Shown: piece by piece, positions 31,769-44,765 of the stretch
How positions within the stretch are numbered: the first letter of the stretch is position 1
How the letters are laid out: every line of letters starts with the position of its first letter
From: Datnioides undecimradiatus
Taxonomy: Eukaryota; Chordata; Actinopteri; Lobotiformes; Datnioididae
Length of the DNA stretch: 64,000 nt
Assembly (NCBI GenBank): GCA_008933995.1
Contig: WARS01000090.1
Coordinates: 1,869,501-1,933,500 of the forward strand
Direction of reading: 5' to 3'
Position numbers and translations under genes: made by a program
The notes under the pieces: generated by a model
What the model was told of the DNA's origin: nothing
What the model saw: the letters and a program-made list of their open reading frames with translations, nothing else
Database searches by the model: none

Positions 31769-34700
31769 GAGCCTCCGCAGCAGCTGACAGAAAACAAAAC
31801 GCCACATTTGTCTTTTTTTGTCAACAGCAGCACCATCAACGTCCTTTTGTTTCCTCAGATGCCGATCTGCGCTGCTCCTTCCTGCGACGTACACGAACTT
31901 CGCAAACGCACGCGCTGAGTCACCACTTGTATCACGCCGACACGCGCTGTTCATTAAGCTAGAGGTCGGAAAACACGAATCAGCACATTTTCGGCCTACG
32001 TCACCGTGAATAGTTTATGTCTCTTTATATTCAGCTGCATGCAGGGATGATAAAACACAATTACTGAACAAAAACCCCACAACAAGGCGCTTTGGAGTGT
32101 TTCCTATATGCCGCGCTGTAGTCCTCTCTTCATTTCATTATGTTGTGTGGGTCGTTGTACAGTAAACTGCACGCGTAGGCCTTTTCATTATGATTCACCG
32201 CAGAAGAAGAAAGAAATTTACACAATGGCTTTCAAAAGCACATTCAGCAACAATATCAGAGCCAGAGATTTACATTATTAAGTCGCAATATGGCCGAGAT
32301 GAGATGAGACCCGGCCCCTGGTTCATCCGTTTGCTCCCGGCCCGTGAAGATGAATGCAGACGAATGAAAGTAATTACAACAAACAGCGCCTGACAGAGAT
32401 GAATAGGCGGGCGAAACAAAGGGGAGGGACGCTTCAGCGGAGTGATGACAGCGTATTTCGCCATGGCTGATGCATACCTTCCCGCCATCAGTAACATTCA
32501 GCCCCATCACTGCACAAAGGTGGAGGGCAGCCACTGTGAAGGGAGCACTATCGCTTGAGCTAATTCGGCTAGGGCTGCGTTCAAACGCGCTTTTCAGCAC
32601 CCGTCTCGCTCCTGCAGCGTTGAGACGGCTGGAAGGATGAGCGCTGACTGACGGCAGCCGGGCTCCTCCCTGACTCTGCTCTGTTGATCTCTCGGGCTCG
32701 GACTGACAGCAGGCGTTAACAGCCAAGGAAACACATGCACCTGATCGCACGCCGCCGCTCATGGGAAAACCATTTTCTGCGCAGCCCGGTGGAAAAGCAG
32801 TACACTTCCTGTTCAGTCGCAGAGTGGTGAACAGCACATTCTTTGGCGGGCCCTCGGTGTCTCTGTTAAAGGGATTTGTTATGCCGTTTTTACAGAGTGG
32901 GTACGCTTCAGACCGATGCGTGCGACTGACGGAGCCGCTTCGGTTTTTGTGGAAACAATAATTGAGGTGCCAGATAATCACGCTCAGTGTTTTCTGGAAA
33001 AACTGTTGACTTTTCTGTTCAAGGTAATTTGAACTTCAGGCCGCCGCGGTGTAACACAGAAATCAGAAATCTAAAACAGAGACGCGAGAGGCACATAAAG
33101 AGGCATTCCAATATTTCAGAGTGACAGAGAAATGCTCTGGTGAAAGGTTACACAGCGGGACGTTTTATGGCGTAAGATTGGTTTTTAATAACTGGGCGCA
33201 TTTTTCAAATGAGGGGCATTCGCGGGGTCAGGAAGATAAAGCGCAGAAATACAGGAGCCGGCTGGCTGTTTTTGTTACAGTAACGATAACAACCTCACAG
33301 TAAATTACAACCGGGCTCAAGCCGCGGCCATGATGAGAGACAGCCCCGAGAAAGCCAAATGGAAAGATGATATAAATCTGAGATGCTAAATCTATTCGCT
33401 TTAGAATGCACAAGTTGGAAATTATGAGAAGTTTTTTGGTTAAAGGGTGTGGGGAGGATGAGGTCGGAGATGGAGGTATTTTCCATCCATTAGTGGCGTA
33501 GCATGAGATACGCGCATAATTCACTTTCCACATCTTCACCCAATTAACTAATCGCATCATAATCGAGCGAGCCCTGGCTGGATGTTTCACGTCAGCGAGA
33601 AGTTATCGAGCCCCGAAAGCCGAGGGAAGCTTCTCCCATTCAAGCACACGCACACACATGCACCTCCATAACAGCGAGCTGCATGTTGCACTGTGATGTG
33701 AATGGACGCAGCTGATGCAACCGAATAAACAGCTTCCAGACACATTCTGGCAGACATTAGCCTGTAAGCTGCAGTACTTTTAAAAGCTAAATATACAGTT
33801 TTGCGATGAGAATGAATAAAGCGTGGCTGGTGCGGACGTGCCCGGCGTTGGCAGCTGCACGTCCTTTGTAACGTCCATAAATTGCAGAAAATCAGTCTGT
33901 GAACCAGGAGCCGCAAAAGCACGGTGATGTAACCGGGTGAAAGAAAACGGCAGGTGAGAAACGAACACGTTCGAATTCATTAAGGGTGTTTTGAAGCCGT
34001 GGCTTTAGCAGATTAGCAAAGAGATTTTAATGATTGGAGTAACACAGTGATTCGAGACGCGACCGCCGGGATTGTGCTTATATTGTTTTGCTTCCAAGGC
34101 AGGAGCTTCTTAATGCAACAGATTAGTCTGAAAAGGTCACAAAGCACCTCCCTGGCAAAGAAAACAGTCTTGCTGGTTTAAGTGGATCTTGAAGGACTCT
34201 TTACGGTTATTGAGAAGGCAACAGTGTTGTATCAGAAGGGATAGAGATTGGTCAGTCAGGTTCAGTCGGATATCCAGAACACCGCCTCATCTGCTCCATG
34301 CACGCGGGGCGGAGAGCGACTTCTGCAGCGTTTCTGAAGCGCGCCGTGGCTCGTCTCGTGGAATCACAATCAAAGCGTTGGCTGAAACCGACTCGATCGG
34401 CTCCGGCGGCTGCGTCGCAGGTGGAATCTTCCAGTTAGAGCCGGTCCCACAGTCCCCAAGCCTCAATCAGCTCCGTGAAGAGTCCGTTTCGTTTTGCCCA
34501 CAATTCCAAAACATTTCAATTCCAATCCGGCTCACAACCGCACGAAGAGAGAGAGACGACCCGGAGTTTTATCGAGGAACCCTGCAAAACTCCATGAAGA
34601 TCTGCAGCTTCTGGAGAAACGGCGACACCCGCGAGGTCTGTCCCTTCTCATACTGCTTCACATACGCAACACCAGAGACATGGCATAGTTTTCACCATCA

Positions 34701-35475
34701 AAGATCTGTTTTTAGGTTTTCCATATGTAATCTAAGTCGTGGAGACAGGAGTTGATAACAGCATTAAAGCCAAGCCATGCTGCTGACAGTCCTTCACGCA
34801 CATGAAGAAGCCTTTGGTAGAAACGTAGTCGGGGAGCATCTTTACAGTTCGATCTTCTCGTGTTCCTGGCCAAAATCTAATCAGAGCACATTCCTCTGTC
34901 CACAACGAGTTGAGTTGGAGCTCTTTCCGCTCACTGTTGAGTCTCTTTCAGCCCGTGTCTCTGTTAAATTCAGAATCTGATTACTTTGGCCTTTTATTCC
35001 CCTGTGAAGCTGGAATAACGCGGAAAAACCACGGAAGCAAAAAGCAAAAAGTGTTTTGGTTTGTTTTTTTTTTTTTATATTGCAGGTTGGACGTGGGAAG
35101 CGGCAGCCCGGCCCGAGACGCAGTTCAAACAGCGGCAGAGAGGAAACAAACAATGGGAGAGAAACTTTGCGCGACAACCACCGATCCTCTGTAATGCGGC
35201 ATTAGAAAATGACATTCAGTGACACAGAATGGCCTGCGGTCCTTTCTTTTGTCCCGCTCACAATGACATTCTCGTTCCCATCTCCTGTGTCATTGACCTT
35301 GAATTAAGAATCAGGCGTCCATTCAGCCGCTCAGACCGCTCTCGATTACAAAGCCAAACAGCCCTCAAAGCAGACATTTGACAACAATGTCCACTAATAG
35401 ACATATTTGCAGAATAACAATATGAATAATGAGCTCCCCTCCATGTCTGGATGTACCTGTTACGCAAACAGGTGC

Positions 35476-35495
35476 CACACACACACACACACACA
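35476..35495. repeat. (CA)n microsatellite
   Basis: Ten CA units, followed by a short A run, lie about 290 bases before the long GT tract. Confidence 0.95.
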
Positions 35496-35780
35496 AAAAG
35501 CAGCAGCACACAGTACAGATGTCTTCAGTTTCATTTTCAGAGGAATGAGCGATAAAACAAATAAATCCCCTGGTGAATAAAACAATTAGCAACGACTGCT
35601 CTTAGCAAACACGGAGCAATGGAACCCATTGCGTGCGTGCAAAGCGGGCATCAATAATAATGGACTGGGTAGAACAAATGCATTTGCCCGCAGTGCTTTG
35701 ACAGATGTGAAAGGTCTCCGGCCAGAAGAGACTGGCTCTCCTCCATCACATCTAATGCATCTGTTAGAAAGGTAGCTCAG

Positions 35781-35783
<3 letters not shown>

Positions 35784-35820
<37 letters not shown>
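35784..35820. repeat. (GT)n microsatellite
   Basis: There are 18 uninterrupted GT units in intron 1. Confidence 0.97.
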
Positions 35821-35821
<1 letters not shown>

Positions 35822-38469
35822 TTGGAGTATCGGTGACTCTTAAAACTCTGATTTCTTACTTCTCTTTCCATTTGTGCCGCCTTTGTTGTTCCTGCCACGG
35901 TTCAAAATGCTGAATCACACCATCGCCGGCGATGTCGATTCGTCTGAAGGCCGCTTATTATGCTTAATTACTCCCACTGATTGGCTGTTGTCCCCTGTCA
36001 GGCCCAGGGGCTGCATGCTTGTGTGTATATATGTGTGTGCATGTGGGTGCAACTACCGGCAGAAATCATCACATCACTTTATGTTGCACGCAAAGATTTA
36101 TTTACATCCGTGTGATTGCAGCGTTCACATGCATGCAGCCCCCTGCACTCGCTGTGTTGTTCCAGCTCACACTCTGAGGCGATGGATATTGATTTTCACG
36201 GCAGCGGAGTGCCAACAAAAACTGTTTAGAGAGTTGTACAAATATCCTCATTCCTAAAATTAAAAAAAAAAAAGAAAAAGAAAAATACTGGCTTGCACCG
36301 AACTCCAGTTTACTCCATGTTCCCGTTCCTGTTCAAAAGCTCTTTATTTTTATCCCGGTTTAGTTGTTAACTTGAGTCCGATTCAAAACAGCAAAATAGT
36401 TTGAGGCGCTAATTAAATCCCTGTCACTCGAGCGGCGCGTCAACTTTTTGCAGCGTGATCTGCGTTCTCGCCTCCGTGACCTTTTTCCTGCAGCAGGTGT
36501 TGGAGCAGCTGTATCCAACCAGTAGCTACTTGGCTCGGGCCTCTGGCAGTTCAGCCACTTCACACTACAGTACAAGTGTAAGAGAGTTTACATCTGGAAA
36601 CCATTGCCTCACAATCTCATTATCAAATTACCAGGCTGAAAACTCGCTGGTGTTAGCCTGCTAGCGAGTTGCCGTCGTGGGCTGGAGAGTGAGAAGTCGC
36701 CAGCATTACTCCCAACATGCTGGATACGACCAGTGTTGCTCAGAGATTTTAGTTTTGTACTTTTTAGGCTAAATGCACTGACACATTGCACATTATCTGA
36801 CTTATCTGCAGGACTTACATCTTTCCTTAAAGGATAAATCTGAATTATTAGAGTTTTGCTACAATTTCTATGGTTTTAATCAGTTATGAAGCAGTGTACT
36901 CGTTATATTAATTGTTAAAATCTTTAAAGTTAAGCTCTCTAGAATGAAAGAGGCATTTTAGAGAACGACAAACATCATTAATGGTGGGTTATGCTAGGTT
37001 TAGGCCAGTGGTTGTGGAACTAGGCGGTGGCAGAAACAAGCGAAATTAAGCAGAATGAATATGATTTATGGGCTGATGCTCTCGTGCTGACCTCCGACAT
37101 GATTTTCAATCCATGGGGACACCGGCGTCGACCTCGACATGCAAACGTTTTCCTCCAAACTAGGTTTTTTGCTTCACTTTCGCGTGAGCAGCTGTTTTCT
37201 GAGAGCCGACAGCAGAAGAGTCTGCAAGTCTGGCAGGAATAAAATAATAAAAACAAAACGTCCTTCGTCTGAAACGGCACTTGATCATATCCCGCTGAAG
37301 CGGCAGGAGTGCAGCGTCCTGACCTCTCGCTTGCAGCTATCTCGGGACCCTGTGGCGATACAGCGGCTGAAACCTACACTTGGCACCGTCGAGTCTCTGT
37401 GTGTGTTTATCAAACCAGTGATGCCGCCATTAAAAATTGACAAACCGTGTGCCACAGTGCGCCGGAGACTGCAGACGAGGCATCGCGGCTCACAGAGATT
37501 CACTGACAGGGCAGTTTGGACGCGTGAGGAAGTGAAACAACCTCTGTCAGCTCTGGCACAAAAGTGAACTTCACAATGTGTCTGTGCGCTGTTGGTCTCA
37601 CGATCAGGCGCCGTAACAATGCTCTTCAGGCCCTTTATTCTGCTTTGTATGAACTAGTTTTGTATGGGGTGTCACCCGACCACATCTAAAAGCAAAAGAA
37701 TACACTCCCATGTCAAATAGCCGCGCACAAGGTGGGGCAAAAAGCCTGTTATCAAAGACTCCTCCGCGGCTGAATCGCTCTCCGAGACCTCTGTATTCTG
37801 GGTGTCTCTGTGCTCACGGTGCAGCTCATGCAATGCTTGTTAGGTTTTTTTTTGGGCTCTGGAAAGTTTCAGAAAGTCGAAAGTCTCCGAACTCCTACAT
37901 CGGAAAGATGTGTGGGAGGGAGTTTCAAGCCCTGGCTGATGATCTAACAGGTGGGTTTGTTGGAGCATCGTAGGGATGCCCAGACATCCAGATCCCAGAT
38001 GTTTCTTGTCACCAGTTGCTGATCAACTACAGGTCAAACTGGACGATGCACTGCAGCATATATCAATATTTTTAGTTTTGTAATAGCAGCGCAAATAACT
38101 CCATACCACCGGTGAATTTTACAGCAGTTAGCATGTAGCACTTACACAAACAAGCTGTAAAGTGGCTAATTAGTGCCAGACGCACTTTCTTAAAACCCCA
38201 GTTACACATTTACATTGAATATCGGCGAATTCTGGCGGCTAACAGGCGGATTATTCACGGTATCTCTAGACCGCGCTGCCTTTAAGAGTCTGGAGCCACA
38301 CTTGCTTACTCTGTGAAGCTGCATTCAGGCGCGGCGCTGCTTTAGCTAAACGCTAACATGCCGTCAACAGCAATGTCAACGTCCTGAAGTTCAGATAATG
38401 TTAGCGTCCCAGTTTAGCGGCGTGTTAATAAGCACATAACACATAGTTCAGCTGAGGCAGATGGGGATG

Positions 38470-38498
38470 ATTTATTATTATTATATTATTATTTTATT
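38470..38498. repeat. TTA-rich simple repeat
   Basis: Imperfect TTA units (ttattattattatattatta) in intron 1. Confidence 0.85.
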
Positions 38499-41400
38499 TC
38501 AAGTAAAGGTTTTACGATCATCCAACAAGTGTGTGCAGAGATTTGCAGCTCCTCTGGTGGCGCGGCGAAGATCAAAACACATCATTTCACTTTTATTATA
38601 CTTTCATGTTTATTTATCGTGAACAGACTTTGATGATACACTGACAGAATAAAAAAACAAAGCGTGCCATCTGCCGGTGTAGTTAGTTTGAGAAATGGGG
38701 GTTTTATATTTTTGAATGTACGCATCGTGTCGTGTAGCAGGAGGGTTTATTGCACACGCTTCAGCCTCATGTGTGACAGTCAGTGCTGTAGATGCTTCTG
38801 CAATCAATGACGTCTATGTTGCGTGAAACAAAAGATGAACCTTCACTAAAAATAGCGTAAAATTTAGCGTACAAACCCACAGAGAAAATGAATCCACGCA
38901 CGAAAGCACGCTGCCACAGCACCCGCGTGTAGAGGACCTCTCAGAAGAGTTTAAGTGTTTGGAAGTTCATGATGTGCGCGGCGTCTGCATCAGCGCGTGG
39001 AGACCACTCGGTTACACAATCCCATTTGCTGACAGGTCAGACGCACAAGCAGCTGAATGCCTGTCTGAGAACTCAGAGCCATTAGACACAAAGGATTGCA
39101 GAATTGCCCCCTTGCGCAAAACTCAACGTGAGGCATCGAAATGGACCCGAGACAAACAGCAGAGACAAGAGGGTGAAATCCCGTGTCTAAATCCCTCAAC
39201 AAACATGGGCCGTGGAAATGAATCACTGTGACAATCCGCCTCTAGTCAAGAGAGCGCAGAAAGACATCTGGTCCTGATTACACTACTCGCTGACAGCAGG
39301 ATGTCTCCGCTCCTCTTTGTGTCTCTGCTTCATCAGTCCTCCTCGATCTGCCGTTTCACTACACCCCACGCTCCTCTCAGCATCACTTTGTCATTTTCAT
39401 CTTTTCCCTATCACTCGCCGCGTTTTCTTTTTTTCTGGCTGGTGCCCAGGAGTTTTAGCTAATCCCTCGGGGGCTGTGCGGCGCTAGCAGCGGCAGCGTT
39501 AGCACGGAGGTAATAAGACAAGCGCCTTGGCTCTGCAGCTAGACAAGGCCCGTGGTGGTTCTGCTGCTGGGAGATGATGACCTCCATATCACCTGGATTC
39601 GCCCGCCTAGGCTCACTCATCCCCTCGCTGCCTCGGCTTATTTACAGCCCTTCAGGCACGGCAAGGACAGAGAGTCAGTATAGCGATAGCACCAGCAGAG
39701 TGATACGAGGTCACTCCATCACTGTCGCATGAAAGTTGGATCTTTGTGGGTTTGTTTTGTGGCTGACACCAAAATATTACATGTACTGTTACCGGTGTAG
39801 TTTGCTCATCAACACGCGCGGCTAACAGAGGCTTAAGGTAGCTAAAATCATTTGCATTAGAAATCACACTCCCTCCGAGAGCAATAATTAATATCTTTAG
39901 ATTCAGGCTGTTCACACGATTAAAGTTTGGTTTTAAGAAGGTGAAATGAGTGATCACATGACCTTCCATTAACAGGAAGCAGACAGAAGTAAAGTCAGAC
40001 TGTACTGTCATGTGACAGGACGTGATCACGACCAATAAAACCCCAAACAGGAAGTCTTTGTTTCTGCACGCCCAGACTCATCATGAATAAATGTCCACAA
40101 AAGTGCAAAGAAATCTTATATATATTAAAAAACAAATCTCCAGAGCTCGTCTCTTCTGTATCAAAGTGATTCAGCGATAATTGTCTGTAAATCCATGGAT
40201 ACGGTGCAAACAGGGGCCGCTAACAGATATTTGGCCATGCTTTTAAAAGGTGGCAGTTTGCCGCGATAGGTTAAACACAGTTGAACCGGCACCAGACACT
40301 GCACTTCCTTTTAACATCCCCCAAAGCATTATGGGAGCTGTAACAGTTCCATCGACGACGACGCCGCTGTTTGTTTGGCGGGGTGGCGCAGTTTATGAAC
40401 GTCTTCGATTAACCCCGCAGAAAAACGACAAGAAGGGACTCACAGTCGTTATCACAGGAGCCGGAGAGTCTTATGTCACGTATTATGAAAGGTAAAGAAG
40501 GACAGAGACTGCGGCGCTGATGTGTGAGGAAGATAAAAAGGGACATTACAACTGACCAGTATGTCCAGGGGTGACAGACTGTGTCCTCTGAGAGCAAACA
40601 TGTTTAATAATTCAGGGGTAAATGAACATTTAACTGTGTTATTCTGCAAACTGACATAAAAGTTTCCCTTTGAAAAGTGCCTCCGCGCCTCAGAGAGAGA
40701 GGAGTAGGGGTTTTTAAGCGGGCGGGGGCTTTAAATCTTTAATGAACCGCCATGCTGCTTGTATAACGGGTGTAGAAAGGTTAGAAGAACCCAGGTTTTC
40801 ATGCTAAAATGTCAGGAAATGAAGAATCGGCGTGGCAGCGGATCAGGCTTATTGGCCAAAGTGCTTTCTGCTGTAAGACAATTCTTGCTGTCATTCATCG
40901 GGGGGGGAAAGACTCCCGCTCTGTGTTCTGCGCGCTCGTTAAATGGAAACATATTGTTTTAGGCAGAACAAAAGGCCCCGTGGAGGAAAAGCTCCGCAGT
41001 CAAACGTTAGCTCAAACGAAGAAACGAAACACTGAACCTTAAACACTGGAGCACAAATGCACAGATGCACAAAGGAGAGGCAGCCTGAGGACTACTAGAC
41101 TTTTAAAATAGCTATATTCCACTTCTCTCATTAGCCTGTGCTTCACTTATGTATTTTCCAGGCTCTGCTGCCTTTGTGTCATTAATCTAATCTTCAAACA
41201 CCAAACGCGCTTCACATCGTCGGCCCCCCGATTTGCGGAGACTTCATCTTCGCAGGTTTGTCGGCTAAAAACCAAACGGCGTGACATGAGCTTGACGCAG
41301 GGGTCCCGTCTCTCCGGTGGCGCTGCACATTGCCGCCTGCAGACAGCATGAACTCACCAGAACAGCATGGTAAGCTCATGAGACGCAGGCCATAGCGGCT

Positions 41401-43716
41401 TTGGAAAACCTATCCCCTGACATTTTCCATTCATAAAATTCCTGGAATTGAGATGAAGGAGGGAAAATAAATCAGGCTGCAGCCTGGTGTCTGCGTTTTT
41501 TCATATATGTTTCTTTTTTTTTGTTTCATGTTGCTGTGATTGGCAGAATGAGGGTTTAGCCATATGTTTCCTCCTGCTACCACTCTCCACAGCCTCCTTT
41601 TGTTTTTCCTATTGATATTAAATAGACATAAAGACGGGATTTGCTGAGTGTGCCTTCCAAGTGAAGTGGTTAGAAATGAGAGGCTTTTACGACATGGAAA
41701 GGTCTTCATTACTCTGCATATTCCCAAGAGCAATCTATTGATGGAAATTTCCGCTTCCCCTCACTTTTCCAAAAAAAAAAAAAAAAACAACAACAAAAAA
41801 AACATGACTATAATTTCAAAAATGCCTCTTTAATCTCCCCCCAAAATACCCTTGGTTTTGTTTTGGTTCTTAAACACTCAGTCTCTATGATGTACAGTAT
41901 GTGTACCACACTGCGGCTTGCTTGGTTTTCATATTTATTGTAGCGAAATTGGCGGAGCTGGATCGAATAAAGCAATTCAATTCCCTTTTCTAATCTGCGA
42001 GTCTTTGAGGTGGTTTTTCATTCAGCAATTAAGGGCCCTCCCGCTAACATACCACCCCTGTTGCTCCACTAGCTGCGCACTGTAAAGATAAAAGGATTGA
42101 CTTTGAAGTAAATGTAAAATCCGTCGTTTCATCGGGGAAACAGGAGCAACCTTTACAAACCAGATCAATCGGACTACAACTGCAAAGAGGACGGACTTCG
42201 GCATCACGACGGACGTGACACTCGGCCCCCGAAGCCGACCACCCGGGTCAAGGTTGGAAAACAGAGCAGGAAGACTTGTGTATGCCACTGTGCTCCCTTT
42301 CACGGCTGATTGTGACGAGGCGATCCTCAAGTGTAGCCGGTCATTACCTCTGGATGGAGCTAATTAATCACCTTGTTCATTAGTTTATTCGTCACTTCGT
42401 ACAAAAGCTCTGCTTCATGAAGTCCCTCCTCATCCCTCAACTCATTTATTTTTGGCGCATTACTGTTGCGGTGCCAAAAGGTGGGCCCGCGCCGCACTCA
42501 CAGGAGGGAAATCACATGCAAATGGAGATGCAAAAAAAAAAAAAAAAAGGAGAGAAGCGCGCCGAAACACAACAGATATTCACACATTCAGATGAACCCG
42601 TGGTGGAAAAACACCTCAAGCAGCGAGTTCATCCGAGGCGAACAATCCACGGTACGTGTAAATCTCGCTGTGCGACGGTCGAGCTAACCGAGTTGTCCGG
42701 TTTTGAACAAATAAAAACCAAATCCAGTTGAATCTCGGGCCGATCCGGTCAAAGTGCTTCACAGGGAACATTAAAAATGAAATTAAATGGGTTAAACTGA
42801 TTCTGGACGCTTTGAACCGTGCCCCGAATTTTAAAATTGACATTCATGGATTTAAGTGTTTTGTAATGCAGTTACATTTATTCTTGGAGCTGAAAGTAAA
42901 ATTAAGTTTTATTGCTATTATACCATTATTATTATGTTCTCAGAAAACAGTTAAGTGGTCTCAGCTGCAAAATCCCGACAGTGCAGCCAAATCCTGACAG
43001 AGTGGGCGCTCATTTGTCTTCTTGGCGCCCTGCGACTTCCCAGTCAAAATAAAAAACTGAACTTGATTTCCATTTTTTTCTATTTTAGTTTAAAAAAAAA
43101 AAAAGGCAGAATGGTTCACGGATCTGAAGCGGGGTTTATGATCGCTGTTTCGCTCCTCGGTGTCAGTCTCCTCCTGGTAGCAGTTTGGTCACAGTTCGAG
43201 GTCCTGACAGAGCAAAACAGTGAACGCATCCCTAATTGTTATTGTTTTTCTCTGTACCTGTTTTCATGATGGTTTCTCTTTTCGTATGTTGTCACTGCAT
43301 GAGCGCAAAAAGAGACGTGTTCCCACCTAACTTGCAAATTAGAAACCAGATCGGCTTTTTAAAAGGGAATTACAAAAAACAGAATATTTAGGGGGGCACT
43401 TTTTATAAAAACATAATGTATATGTGTGGTGATGAAGTTCAACATTTTAACTGACTGATTTTTCACTTTTTCAGCAAAGTAAATCCATGAAAAGTCAAAG
43501 AATTTTATCAAATTGGTGCAAAAATCAAAGAGTAAAATGATAAACGTACAGTATCCTCTGCACAAAGGCTCAGCAAGTGACAGTGAAAGTACAGCAGGCT
43601 TTAAATCAGTACTGCCACGGGCCTATACGCCCATCTCTAACACCTCTCCTTTTCCTCTCCGTTAGCATTTATGCAAAAGCCACGTGTGGCCAGGCCGTGA
43701 TGAGTCTCTGTGTCTG

Positions 43717-43747
43717 CCCCCCCCCCTTTTTTTTTTTTTTTTTTTTT
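43717..43747. repeat. C10-T21 polypyrimidine tract
   Basis: Ten C followed by 21 T. On the gene strand this is a 31-base purine run. Confidence 0.95.
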
Positions 43748-44619
43748 AATTTGTGCAGTAAGGTGTTGGTAATTTGGGGAAAGTGTGACCACAGGAGCGC
43801 CGCAGCCTGCGGAAAGTTTGCTGTCATCGACTATTTTCTCCTTACTTTCATGTTTCCACACACGCTCCCTCTCCTCTGTGTGACTCATGTGGACTTGTGG
43901 TATGTGACGTTCCCTGCTGCACACCGCTTCTAATTGGGATTAGCATATTACCCGCCAAAACAATGCCGCGGTGATACGAGTCTGCCGGGTCCGGTGGCCT
44001 TTATTCACCACAGACCTAATAATCCCTCTGTCTCTGGGAGCAAAGCTCATTAAATCTCGTGGAATGGAGCCCATTATGAGCGCCCGCCGGCTCTGGCACC
44101 TCCTGCAAATCCTATCACGGCACAGATACGGAGCCGTGGCTAGCGTGGGGGCTAGTGGGCGGCTAATCACAGCCCCGGTGTTTGGACTAGCCGATTAGCA
44201 CTCCTCACTGATCCCTGATCCCCCGAGGATTAAACCCAAACAGCAGCAGAGCCCGACTGCACTGGACTAAATAGAAACACACGCGCTCACGCACACACAA
44301 ACACACACAAACACTTGTGCGAGCGACAAGCTTTTCCTCCATGTTTGCCCCCAGATTTGCTAAAGTTAACTGGGAGTTAAGAAACAGCCGATCCTCATTC
44401 AGCCGCATGCAATATCCTTCCCTGTTGAGGGTGGAAGAAGCAGAAATTACAACATTACACAAGTGAAATGATTCACGTCTTAAACCAGCGACAGTTTGCA
44501 CCAACAAGTAACTTTTATGGCACCACAAGGAGCCGTTTTTCCATGTCCCTCCACTCCACGTCTCCCTTATCAACTCCCGTTTGTCTGCAGCGGGTTAGGT
44601 TGTGGCAATTTCTTGTGTG

Positions 44620-44765
44620 TCCCCATTTTATTTATTTATTTTTTTCATCTCAAGCACTTTTATTCTGTTTATTGTGTTTTTGTGCGCTTTTATTGTGCGT
44701 TTTTATTGTGGACTTTTATTGTGAAGTGTCTCCAAACCAGATTCCCCTTATGGGACAGTAAAATG
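44620..44765. mobile_element. Possible L2/Maui-like LINE tail
   Basis: This T-rich stretch with repeated ttttattgtg units is followed by gattccccttatgggacagt. The reverse complement of that end resembles the tails of L2/Maui-type fish LINEs (ttactgtcccataagggga). The assignment is from memory of the pattern and is weak. Confidence 0.4.

Larger units (their letters stand above)
28001..39000 (-). other. KCNQ intron 1, part 2 (no gene seen)
   Basis: Holds AAC, AC and GT repeats, G and C homopolymers at about 30268 and 30551, and two long chance open frames (32256-32981 minus, 34189-34755 plus) with no recognisable domain. Nothing else is identifiable. Confidence 0.75.

Noticed and set aside
34189-34755. 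188-codon open frame on the plus strand
   Set aside because: It has no recognisable domain, start context or neighbours, and one chance frame of this size is expected in 64 kb.
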